Shown: piece after piece, positions 19,063 through 26,270 of the stretch
How the letters are laid out: each line of letters starts with the position of its first letter
How positions within the stretch are numbered: the stretch's first letter is position 1
Origin: Phycisphaerae bacterium
GTDB taxonomy: Bacteria; Planctomycetota; Phycisphaerae; Sedimentisphaerales; Anaerohalosphaeraceae
Length of the DNA: 45,180 nucleotides
Reading direction: 5' to 3'
NCBI GenBank assembly: GCA_014859965.1
Contig: JACZKQ010000097.1
Coordinates: 1-45,180, forward strand
Position numbers and translations under genes: made by a program
The notes under the pieces: generated by a model
The model's input: the letters and a program-made list of their open reading frames with translations, nothing else
What the model was told of the DNA's origin: nothing
Databases searched by the model: none

Positions 19063-20688
19063 ATGGCAGGAACACATACATTCAAGATCGCGACGGAACC
19101 CTGGGAGTTTGAGCAGATTAACCGGCTGAACTACGAGACGTTCGTCGAGGAGATTCCTCAGCACCAGCGCAACGCAAAGGGCGTGCTGGTCGACAAGTTC
19201 CACGAGGAGAACGCCTATATTGTTTGTGTTGTGGGCGGGCAGGTGGTCGGGATGCTCGCGGTCCGCAGCAAGCGTCCGTTTTCTCTTGACGGCAAGCTGG
19301 CGGACCTGGACGCGTATCTGCCGCCGTATCGTTCGATTTGCGAGGTGCGTTTGCTGGCGACGCAGAAGAATCGACGGCACAGTCGCGTGGCGCACGGGTT
19401 GTTGAAGGAGACGGTGCAGTACTGTCTCGACCACGGTCACGACATCGCAGTGATCTCCGGGATACTGGAGCAGCAGAAGCTGTACGAGCATATGGGGTTC
19501 GTGCCGTTCGGGCCGGTGGTGGGCACGGATGAAGCGTTGTTTCAGCCGATGTATCTGACACCGGAAAATTATGCGCGGTCCAGAAAGCCGGCGATCCAGA
19601 TCGCGACGATTCCGTCGACGGGCCGTGTTATACTGACTCCGGGGCCGGTGGATATTTCGCCAACCGTTCGACGGGCATTTTCGGAGGTGACGATTTCGCA
19701 CCGATGTGCGGAATTCGCGGAACTTCACGCAGAGACGAAGGAACTGCTGTGTACGCTCGTCGGGGCGAGGCATGTGGAGATTTTCATGGGTTCGGGGACG
19801 CTGGCCAACGACGTCATCGGCGGGCAGTTGTCGCTGCTGCAAGGACGGGGGCTAATCCTGGCGAACGGCGAGTTCGGGGGTCGGCTTGTGGATGGCGCCA
19901 AACGATTCGGGCTCGACTTTGACGTGCTGTCGCTGAAGTGGGGAGATCGGTTCGAGCGGTCAAAGATCGAACGGATCCTGGACGATGGGCCGGACATCAG
20001 CTGGATGTGGGCGGTGCACTGTGAGACCTCGACGGGTATGCTCAACGACATCGACATGCTCGGGGATATCTGCCGGCAGCGGAACATCCGGCTTTGCCTG
20101 GACTGCATCAGTTCGGTTGGTTCCGTTCCGGTGAACGTGGGCGGCGCGTATCTCGCTTCGGCGGTAAGCGGCAAGGGCTTTTGCTCGTTCTCCGGACTGG
20201 CGATGGTGTTTTACAATCACACGCTGACGCCTTCGAACAAGCGGCTGCCGCGGTACCTGGATTTGCAGATGTATGCGGACAGCGAGGGGGTTCCGTTTAC
20301 GGTGTCGTCGAACCTCGTCGGAGCGCTGAATGCATCGCTCAAGGGGCTGGACGTTGCGGCGAAGTATCGGCACAACTGTGACATATCCAACTGGCTGCGG
20401 CGGGAGCTTCGCAGGGAGGGGCTGGAGGTGCGTGTGGAGGGCGAATGCGCGGCGCCCTGCGTGATGACAGTCGTTGTGCCCGCCGAGTTCAGCTCGGAGC
20501 GGATCGGCCGGCGTCTGGAGGAGTGGGGTTTTTTTACGCATTACAAGAGCGGCTATTTGAAGGAGCGAAACTGGCTTCAAATATGTATGATGGGCGAGGT
20601 TTCGCGCGAGGCCTTGGGGCCGCTCCTGGTTAATCTGCGGCAATTACTCTCGAGAGCGAAACGGCGCCGTCGCTCCGGGTGTCACTGA
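19063..20688 (+). CDS. GNAT acyltransferase fused to class V aminotransferase
   Basis: A 541-residue two-domain cytoplasmic protein. Residues 1-175 resemble a GNAT-type acyltransferase of the N-acyl amino acid/autoinducer synthase kind (FEQINRLNYETFVEEIPQHQ, then EVRLLATQKNRRHSRVAHGLL). Residues about 190-525 are a PLP class V aminotransferase-like fold (ILTPGPVDISPTVRRAF, GSGTLANDVIGGQL, DCISSVGSVPVNV); the family lysine is probably the K in AVSGKGFCSFSG. The two activities in one chain suggest that an amino acid or amino ketone is transaminated and acylated in sequence; the product is not known. It follows plsY by 13 nt, so a role in lipid or signal-molecule synthesis is an attractive inference. 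The first domain has no obvious nearby homolog in the window. Confidence 0.8.
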   Translation: MAGTHTFKIATEPWEFEQINRLNYETFVEEIPQHQRNAKGVLVDKFHEENAYIVCVVGGQVVGMLAVRSKRPFSLDGKLADLDAYLPPYRSICEVRLLATQKNRRHSRVAHGLLKETVQYCLDHGHDIAVISGILEQQKLYEHMGFVPFGPVVGTDEALFQPMYLTPENYARSRKPAIQIATIPSTGRVILTPGPVDISPTVRRAFSEVTISHRCAEFAELHAETKELLCTLVGARHVEIFMGSGTLANDVIGGQLSLLQGRGLILANGEFGGRLVDGAKRFGLDFDVLSLKWGDRFERSKIERILDDGPDISWMWAVHCETSTGMLNDIDMLGDICRQRNIRLCLDCISSVGSVPVNVGGAYLASAVSGKGFCSFSGLAMVFYNHTLTPSNKRLPRYLDLQMYADSEGVPFTVSSNLVGALNASLKGLDVAAKYRHNCDISNWLRRELRREGLEVRVEGECAAPCVMTVVVPAEFSSERIGRRLEEWGFFTHYKSGYLKERNWLQICMMGEVSREALGPLLVNLRQLLSRAKRRRRSGCH

Positions 20689-20779
20689 ATTTCTGGGTCC
20701 GATACGTTATCCTTGCCCCTCTGGCAGTCGATAATTCGAGCATGTCGGTGCGGTGCGCGAGTGTCCCATAAAAAAGTGG

Positions 20780-20807
20780 TTGCATTCCGTGCCTAATGTG
20801 GTATGGT
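20780..20807 (+). promoter_or_regulatory. Putative promoter of the cNMP-binding gene
   Basis: TTGCAT, 16 nt, TATGGT, with the -10 box 36 nt before ATG 20844. Confidence 0.45.
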
Positions 20808-20843
20808 TTAGTGAATGGGCAGGAGGGGAAAGAGGTATAGAAT

Positions 20844-21335
20844 ATGACCGATCATAAGACATGCACGGCGTTTCTGGATGTCGCGAACATTCTGCCGATC
20901 CTGAACAAGGTGTCCATACTGGCGGGATTGTCGCCGGACCAGTTGTATTCGGTGTTTAGGCTGTTGGAGCGGGTCTCCTATAAAGAGGGGGAGGTCGTCT
21001 TTGAACGCGGCGAGAAGCCAAGCCACATATATATCATCGAATCCGGCAAGGTCCGTTTGTATGCGGCCAACGGACAGGCCACGTTGGAGGTTGTGGTGTT
21101 TGACGAGGGCCAGTGTTTCGGGGAGGCGTCGGTAATCGGTATTCGGCCGCACTCGGTGACAGCGGTGGCCGCGGAGGACACGGAATTGATTGTGCTCAGC
21201 CGCAAGGCCCTGATGTCGATTTATGAGCAGGACACACGGATTTTCAGCGTTCTGATTCTCAACATCGCGCGCGAGGCCTGCCGTCGGCTGCACGCATCGA
21301 GCGAGTCGCTTCTCTACTACATCAGCAAAAAGTAG
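20844..21335 (+). CDS. Cyclic-nucleotide-binding domain protein
   Basis: A 163-residue protein made almost entirely of a Crp-like cyclic-nucleotide-binding beta barrel: FERGEKPSHIYIIESGKVRLY, then FDEGQCFGEASVIG with the phosphate-cassette-like GEAS, and a following C helix. No helix-turn-helix DNA-binding domain follows, so it is unlikely to be a complete transcription factor. It may sense a nucleotide or another small ligand and act through a partner. It is a single-gene unit with its own promoter. Neither ligand nor partner can be seen. Confidence 0.85.
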   Translation: MTDHKTCTAFLDVANILPILNKVSILAGLSPDQLYSVFRLLERVSYKEGEVVFERGEKPSHIYIIESGKVRLYAANGQATLEVVVFDEGQCFGEASVIGIRPHSVTAVAAEDTELIVLSRKALMSIYEQDTRIFSVLILNIAREACRRLHASSESLLYYISKK

Positions 21336-21459
21336 CGTGCCGCGCCGTGCCCCTGCTGAACAAGACCGATCATTTCGCCTTTATCCGCGATTCCTTTGCA
21401 CCACACCCAGGATGGGCGTCTGTACGCCTTGTGTTCATGGTATCTGCGCAGCTTTGAAT

Positions 21460-21488
21460 TTGACAGTGCGCAGAGGGAAGCATATCAT
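21460..21488 (+). promoter_or_regulatory. Consensus sigma70 promoter
   Basis: TTGACA, a 17-nt spacer, TATCAT, about 66 nt before ATG 21555 of the Gfo/Idh/MocA gene. This is the best -35 match in this half of the window. Confidence 0.65.
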
Positions 21489-21554
21489 ATTAGGCGAGGA
21501 ACTGATTTGCATGGGATGATTGATGAGCGTGTTTTTCTGTGAAAGGCGGCGGCG

Positions 21555-22829
21555 ATGGCGATTTTGAATCGGCGGGAGTTTATCGGGGGCGCAGTGGCGG
21601 CTACTGGGTTCATGAGCGTGGCTTCGGCGGCTGACGATCGCCCGCTGAGGTTGGGCTTGATCGGCTGCGGGAATTACGGGATGGTAAACGTAAACGCGGC
21701 GTTTAAAGCGGGCGGCGTCCAGGTGGTTGCCGTCTGCGATGTCGACAGTGCGCACATGAACGACAGTGCCGACAAAATAGAGGCGAAACAGGGCTCGCGC
21801 CCGAAGCTGTCTGCAGATTACCGTACGCTGCTTGAGCAGGGCGGCGCAGAGGCGGTAATTATCGCCACACCGCCGCAATGGCATGCGCTGATGTTCATCG
21901 ATGCGCTGGCCAAGGGGCTGGACATCTATTGCGAAAAGCCGCTGTCGTATGACGTGCGCGAAGGGCAGGCGATGGCTGCCGCCGCCGAGAAGGCCGGGCG
22001 GATCGTGCAGATCGGTTTTCAGCGCCGAAAGAGCAAGGCGATCCAGCAGGCGCGGGAGTTCGTTCGCGAGGGCGGCATCGGCAAAATCGTGCAGGCGGAC
22101 GTGCAGATTCATTACACGGCCGGGCTGCGTGACACGACCGTCAAATCGCCGCCGGCGACGCTCGACTGGAATGCGTGGTGCGGGCCGGCGCCGAAGCTGC
22201 CGTACTGCGAGCAGATCGGGCACTTCGCCTGGCGGCTGGAGAAGGAATACGGGCACGGGCACCTGGTCGACTGGGGGATTCATCTGATCGATGCGACGCG
22301 GTGGATTCTCGACGAGGGTATGCCGCAGTCGGTGCAGGCGGCCGGGGGCATTTACTATTTCAAGGACAAGATTACGACGCCGGACGTGCTGACGGCTCAG
22401 TTTGATTTTGCGACGTGTCCGGTGGTGTGGCGGCATCGCCTCTGGGGCGCCGAGGAGTACACGCCCGAGGTGTCCAACGGCATCTTTGTATATGGTGACA
22501 AGGGCACGGTCTTCGTTACGGACAATAAGTGGGTCGTCATCGGCAAGGGAAGGAATGCCGAGCGCAAGGTGACCGAGATCAGGAGCGATATGGGCGGCGA
22601 GCACATGCAGGAGTTCCTCGAAGCGGTGCGGACCCGCAAGCAGCCGATCTGCACGACTGCCGACGGGCACAAGTCGACAGCGACGGTGAAGTTGGCGATG
22701 ATTGCGTTGGAGACGGGGCGCAAAATCGCCTGGGATGCGGACCGACAGGACATCGTGGGCGACGCGGCGGCGGCAAAAATGCTCAAGCGGCCGTATCGCG
22801 CCCCGTACAAGCATCCTTTCCGCTCTTAA
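21555..22829 (+). CDS. Tat-exported Gfo/Idh/MocA family oxidoreductase
   Basis: A 424-residue exported oxidoreductase-like protein. The Tat signal has twin Arg at residues 6-7 (NRREFIGGAVAATG). It then shows a Rossmann start (LGLIGCGNYG), the lysine motif YCEKPLSYD and a FQRRKSKAIQQ segment. It resembles the first gene of the window (101-1456) more than the one at 16698, for example in the IATPPQWHAL/IATGPNWHAL and the YCEKP segments. Substrate unknown. A consensus promoter precedes it, and the FEYGU selenoprotein gene begins 128 nt after its stop on the same strand. Confidence 0.92.
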   Translation: MAILNRREFIGGAVAATGFMSVASAADDRPLRLGLIGCGNYGMVNVNAAFKAGGVQVVAVCDVDSAHMNDSADKIEAKQGSRPKLSADYRTLLEQGGAEAVIIATPPQWHALMFIDALAKGLDIYCEKPLSYDVREGQAMAAAAEKAGRIVQIGFQRRKSKAIQQAREFVREGGIGKIVQADVQIHYTAGLRDTTVKSPPATLDWNAWCGPAPKLPYCEQIGHFAWRLEKEYGHGHLVDWGIHLIDATRWILDEGMPQSVQAAGGIYYFKDKITTPDVLTAQFDFATCPVVWRHRLWGAEEYTPEVSNGIFVYGDKGTVFVTDNKWVVIGKGRNAERKVTEIRSDMGGEHMQEFLEAVRTRKQPICTTADGHKSTATVKLAMIALETGRKIAWDADRQDIVGDAAAAKMLKRPYRAPYKHPFRS

Positions 22830-22957
22830 CGTATGGCGGACGTCCCTCGGGCGCCTGCTGCAGCCACAGAGATTTCATGTAATCTCTTCGGGTGCGGGGC
22901 GTCTATATACCGGCCGGCTGTGTGTCGGGTGGTGGTAATTCAGTAAGGAGGCATTGC

Positions 22958-24361
22958 ATGGAGAAATGCGGGGTTCTGAGGCTGTGTGTCGTGTTTGCGG
23001 CGGCGCTGGGCGGCGGTCTGCCGGCGGCTTGGGCGGATGAACGGCCAACCGGCCGGTTGATGATCGTCGGGGAGCATATCGAGCGGCTCGTTCTGGTGGA
23101 CCAGCACGGTGAATCGCAGATTTATTCGGGCGACGATCTCAATACCGGCATTAGTCTGGCGCCGGATAGATACCGGCCTCGAGAAGTGTATTTGAAGGGC
23201 GGATACCAATGCCATCTCTGGTCGGAGATGCAGTTTGCGCCGGTGAAGGTCGAGGCGGGTCAAACAACGGAACTGAAGGTCGGGGCGCCGCTGACGCAGG
23301 GGCTCAAGGTTGAGCGGCGAGGCAAGTTGTTTCTGCTGCAGTACGAGCTGCAGGGCGTCGGCGGCGAAACGTATACGGCTGCGAACCGAGGCGCACCGCC
23401 CGAGTTTGCCGTATACAAGGGTGATCGCAAGGTAGGCGGCGGCCGATTTGAGTATGGCTGAGGCGGCACATGCTCGTACTCGTGGCGAGTACCTTTTCAT
23501 GTTCATGGTGATTTGAAATTCGTAGCTCAGCACGACCTGGGCGAGTTGGGGCCGAAGGAGAGTGCGGCGGTGACTGCGTCGTGGCGCCTTGTGGATCAGT
23601 TTTCAGGTCTGGCCGTCTGGGTGCTTCTGGCTGCGGCAATTGTCCTGTTAAAGGAGAATCGCAATCGAAAAGTGCTGCTGATCGTGCTGCCGGTAATAGC
23701 TGTGAACCTTCTGTGGATCGGTATCAAGTTGCTTCTTGCCAGCTCAGCGGGAATGCCATCCGGGTCGGCGGCGTTGTTTGACGTTCTGGTCGCGGGCTTC
23801 ACTGTCGGTGCGGCGCTGGTGTTGTTGATCGCGGGCCGATTCAAGGGTATGAATCGCTTCCTCATCGTGCTGTTGGCAGCGGCGGTGATGGCGGCCGCAT
23901 TCGCGCTGTCTTATATCGGTTCGCGGGGACTGGTCTTTGGCGGCGAGGCGATTCAACTGAGCATCTTCTTTGGCGTGATAACCGTGGCCGCAATGCTGGC
24001 CCTGGTGCTGGCGGGTCTGTTTTGCCGCAGGCATTTCGGGGCGGTCAAGTTTGCATTATGGCTCGGCGCCTGGTGCGTGCTCCTGTGCGCGGGCATGCTG
24101 CTGTCAGTGGCGCTTACCGTGGCGCTGGTGATGACGGCCCTGGGCAACCATATGTCCGTCTGGGGCCAGATCGGCAAGTTTATCTTCGCCGGTGGCACAA
24201 TGGGCGCGGTGGTCTATGTGTTTCTGCTGCCATTCGTGGTCCTGGCGATCAGCAGCGACCTTTTCGGCGGGCGGTTTTACGGGTGTTTCCGGCGGAAGGG
24301 TATGGTGATTCCGCAGGCGGGTGTAGAAGCGGACGTGGCAAACGACCGGCAAACGACTTAG
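22958..24361 (+). CDS. Candidate selenoprotein, FEYGU family, fused to a polytopic membrane domain
   Basis: Read with TGA 23459-23461 as Sec, this is one 467-residue protein with Sec at 168. It has a signal peptide (LCVVFAAALGGGLPAAWAD), an extracytoplasmic beta-rich domain (about 30-165) ending in FEYG-U-GGTCSYSWRVP, a short linker, then about eight membrane segments to the C terminus. The 5' and 3' parts are in the same frame with no stop but the TGA; the 3' part alone lacks an ATG or ribosome site (its first possible start is a TTG at 23513). AAGGAG lies 7 nt before ATG 22958. The Sec and the Cys four residues later form a UxxxC pair suited to redox chemistry outside the cytoplasm. A SECIS-like hairpin follows the TGA. 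The same motif and upstream domain recur in two genes at 37.4-38.8 kb. A conventional call would split it in two genes. Function unknown. Confidence 0.85.
23476..23492 (+). promoter_or_regulatory. Candidate bacterial SECIS element (FEYGU membrane protein)
   Basis: GTACTCG, loop TGG, CGAGTAC: a perfect 7-bp stem at +15 to +31 after the TGA, with the loop at +22 to +24. Position and small GU-containing tip fit what SelB recognises in bacterial mRNAs. Confidence 0.75.
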
Positions 24362-24421
24362 GTGGCACGGCCATCCTGGCCATGTTTTGCAGCGTGCCCA
24401 CGGGCAGGATGCCCATGCCAC
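24361..24421 (+). repeat. Short intergenic inverted-repeat element
   Basis: GTGGCA and TGCCAC at the ends frame two near-mirror segments, GGCCATCCTGGCC and GGGCAGGATGCCC. It lies between the convergent ends of the FEYGU gene and the ferredoxin gene. I recall similar sequence dispersed between genes in planctomycete genomes; within this window only one copy is seen. It could act as a bidirectional terminator. Confidence 0.55.
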
Positions 24422-24435
24422 ATTGAGCGGAGGAC

Positions 24436-25299
24436 TTAGTTTGTGACCTCCTGCTGCTCTTCGACCCGTTCGGGGGCGGCAGGGCCTTCGAAAACGGTGC
24501 TGACGCCGAGTGCTCCGGGCCCGCAGCGTGTGCATTCGAGGCAGCGGATGCAGCCGTGGTGGTTGGGGTCATTGTCCGGTGCGCCGCCGTAGGCGCAGAG
24601 GGTGCGGCAGCGCTTGCATGCGGTGCATTTGTGGTCTTCGAGCCGCATGGACAGGACGCTGAAGCGATTGAGGAACCCGAAGATCGCGCCTAAGGGGCAC
24701 AGGACGCGGCACCAGGGGCGGATCGTGATGAACATCGCCACGATCATCGCGACGACGATGCTGATTTTGACGGCGTTGGGCCAGATGATTTCCTTGCCCG
24801 TGACGGCCTGCGTAATGACGTCCGGGACGGCCTTTTCGAGTGCGCCGGCCGGGCAGATGCGGCAGACAAACAGCGGGTGGCCTTCGCCGAAGAGATACGG
24901 AATCACGAAGACGGCGCCGATGAGCACGACATAACGGAAGTAACCGGTCCATAAGGGCAGACTGAATTTCTTGATGGGGACCTTGGCGCCCAAATCCTGG
25001 AGAAGCCCGAAGGGGCAAACCCAGCCGCAGATCAATGCCCCAAAGAGCGCACCCACTGCGAGAACGGTGCCGATGGCGAGGAAGGGGAACACATGTATGG
25101 CGCTGAATTGGGCCATGATCCCGATCGGGCACGCGAAGGTCGACAGGGGGCAGGCGTAGCAATGGAAGACGGGGCCGCACACGTTATGGAGGCGCAGACC
25201 AAACGGACCGAGCCAGGCAAATAGAAACCCGACTTGGACCCAAATCCGCCACGGCAGTATGCGGGCGACAAACCGATTCAGTTTTGTTTTCTTGACCAT
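24436..25299 (-). CDS. Membrane-bound polyferredoxin, NapH/CcoG-like
   Basis: A 287-residue integral membrane electron carrier. It has about five membrane segments carrying Cys-Pro motifs (CPLSTFACPIG, CGWVCPFG, CRICPAG, CRVLCPLG) and a C-terminal cytoplasmic pair of 4Fe-4S sites (CTACKRCRTLC and CIRCLECTRC). Proteins of this type pass electrons across or along the membrane from quinol or low-potential donors. The likely start is ATG 25299; no ribosome site precedes it, so translation is probably coupled to the upstream CxxU gene, whose SECIS-like hairpin includes this ATG. In the same operon as a candidate selenoprotein and convergent with the FEYGU membrane protein, it may feed electrons to these redox tails. 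Partner unknown. Confidence 0.88.
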   Translation of the reverse strand: MVKKTKLNRFVARILPWRIWVQVGFLFAWLGPFGLRLHNVCGPVFHCYACPLSTFACPIGIMAQFSAIHVFPFLAIGTVLAVGALFGALICGWVCPFGLLQDLGAKVPIKKFSLPLWTGYFRYVVLIGAVFVIPYLFGEGHPLFVCRICPAGALEKAVPDVITQAVTGKEIIWPNAVKISIVVAMIVAMFITIRPWCRVLCPLGAIFGFLNRFSVLSMRLEDHKCTACKRCRTLCAYGGAPDNDPNHHGCIRCLECTRCGPGALGVSTVFEGPAAPERVEEQQEVTN

Positions 25300-25312
25300 G
25301 GACACCACAGTC
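25294..25312 (-). promoter_or_regulatory. Candidate bacterial SECIS element (CxxU protein)
   Basis: GACTGTGG, loop TGT, CCATGGTC: an 8-bp stem with two G-U pairs at +15 to +33 after the TGA. It extends past the TAA of the CxxU gene and over the ATG of the ferredoxin gene. Confidence 0.6.
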
Positions 25313-25317
25313 TTGAT

Positions 25318-25572
25318 TTAGCTGCCTCACGTAGCGCAGGCTTTGGGTGATTCGCCGGTGTAGGTTTGCTTGACGCTGCCGGATTCGTCGCGTTCGAGGC
25401 CGCCGACGGATGCCTGGCGGACAGCGTCCGGTTCGCGGGTTTCGATCGCGGCGGCGCCGTCCTCCTTGGGATGGACGTTTATGACGTGAAACGCCACACC
25501 GTAGGCCAATAAGCCCACGCCGAGCAGGACGAGTGTGATCGATACGAGCGTTTTTCTTCGAGATTGTGCCAT
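25318..25572 (-). CDS. Candidate small membrane selenoprotein with C-terminal CxxU
   Basis: With TGA 25327-25329 read as Sec the protein has 84 residues: one N-terminal membrane helix (LVSITLVLLGVGLLAYGVAFHV), an exposed polar tail, and the C terminus KACATUGS followed by TAA. This puts Cys79 and Sec82 in a CxxU redox pair at a flexible end, like the C-terminal Cys-Sec tails of other redox enzymes. If TGA were a plain stop, the protein would end in KACAT, with a lone Cys. Only two residues lie after Sec, so the frame itself says little; the evidence is the CxxU spacing, the hairpin, and the presence of a Sec system. CGGAG lies 6 nt before the ATG. It begins an operon with the membrane polyferredoxin. 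Confidence 0.65.
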
Positions 25573-25616
25573 TGGCGACTCCGTGCGTTTATTCTGAACA
25601 CATTCGGATCGGCAGC

Positions 25617-25645
25617 ATTATAATATCAAACCCAAATTCATGCAA
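25617..25645 (-). promoter_or_regulatory. Promoter of the CxxU-polyferredoxin operon
   Basis: On the minus strand TTGCAT, a 17-nt spacer, TATAAT, with the -10 box 44 nt upstream of ATG 25572. The region between the divergent genes also contains ATTATAAT, usable on either strand. Confidence 0.6.
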
Positions 25646-25749
25646 CTATTTCGGTTATGCATACGTTACGATGGACAGCGGCACTGGTTCTGGAGCAAAG
25701 TTGCGGCCGCTCTGCCATATTGTTGGTTTTACACATGAAAGGGACGGAA

Positions 25750-26052
25750 ATGAACGTCAAGAAGATTACGATTGTGGCTCTGTGCCTGGGTGCACTGGTG
25801 ATTATTTCGAGCGGCGGATGTAAGGAGCGGCAGCCCGCGGCCGCAGGGGATGCTGCTGTGGCAGCAGCGGCTACTTTTGCGAACATAAAATGTCCGATTA
25901 TGGGCAGCCCGATTGTGCCGGACAAGGTACCGGCGAATCTGATTCGTGAATACAAGGGGCAAAAGATTGGTTTCTGTTGTGCGGGGTGTCCTCAAAAGTG
26001 GGATGCGCTTTGGGAGCAGGACAAGGTGGCTAAATTGGCCGCCGCGCAATAG
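25750..26052 (+). CDS. Small exported lipoprotein with YHS/TRASH-like metal site
   Basis: A 100-residue protein with a lipoprotein-like signal (IVALCLGALVIISSGGC) and a compact Cys-rich domain: NIKCPIMGSPI, then IGFCCAGCPQKW. This pattern is typical of YHS/TRASH-like domains that bind a metal through Cys. The start at ATG 25750 follows GGGACGGA closely; an earlier ATG at 25657 would add a non-signal leader. It is divergent from the CxxU-polyferredoxin operon, so it may belong to the same membrane redox or metal system. Metal and role are not known. Confidence 0.8.
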   Translation: MNVKKITIVALCLGALVIISSGGCKERQPAAAGDAAVAAAATFANIKCPIMGSPIVPDKVPANLIREYKGQKIGFCCAGCPQKWDALWEQDKVAKLAAAQ

Positions 26053-26063
26053 ATCGGTTTCAG

Positions 26064-26102
26064 CCGGCCGGGCTCATGGCAGTGAATCTGTGTCCCGGCC
26101 GG
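26064..26102 (+). terminator. Hairpin after the YHS-like lipoprotein gene
   Basis: CCGGCCGGG and CCCGGCCGG form a 9-bp perfect stem with a 21-nt loop, 12 nt after the TAG; followed by a T-rich but interrupted tract. Confidence 0.55.
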
Positions 26103-26270
26103 TCTACTCTTGCTCTTTTCTAAGCGGCCTGCATTAAGCCAGACCTCATGCTTGCGACGGGCCCGCGATCTGCCGCGTGATGAATCCGCTTGACTTGCCG
26201 CCGACCTCTGCCATAAACTATATTGTTGTGTATGTGGGGTAATTGCTGGCTTGTCGGAAAGGGGCAGGAG

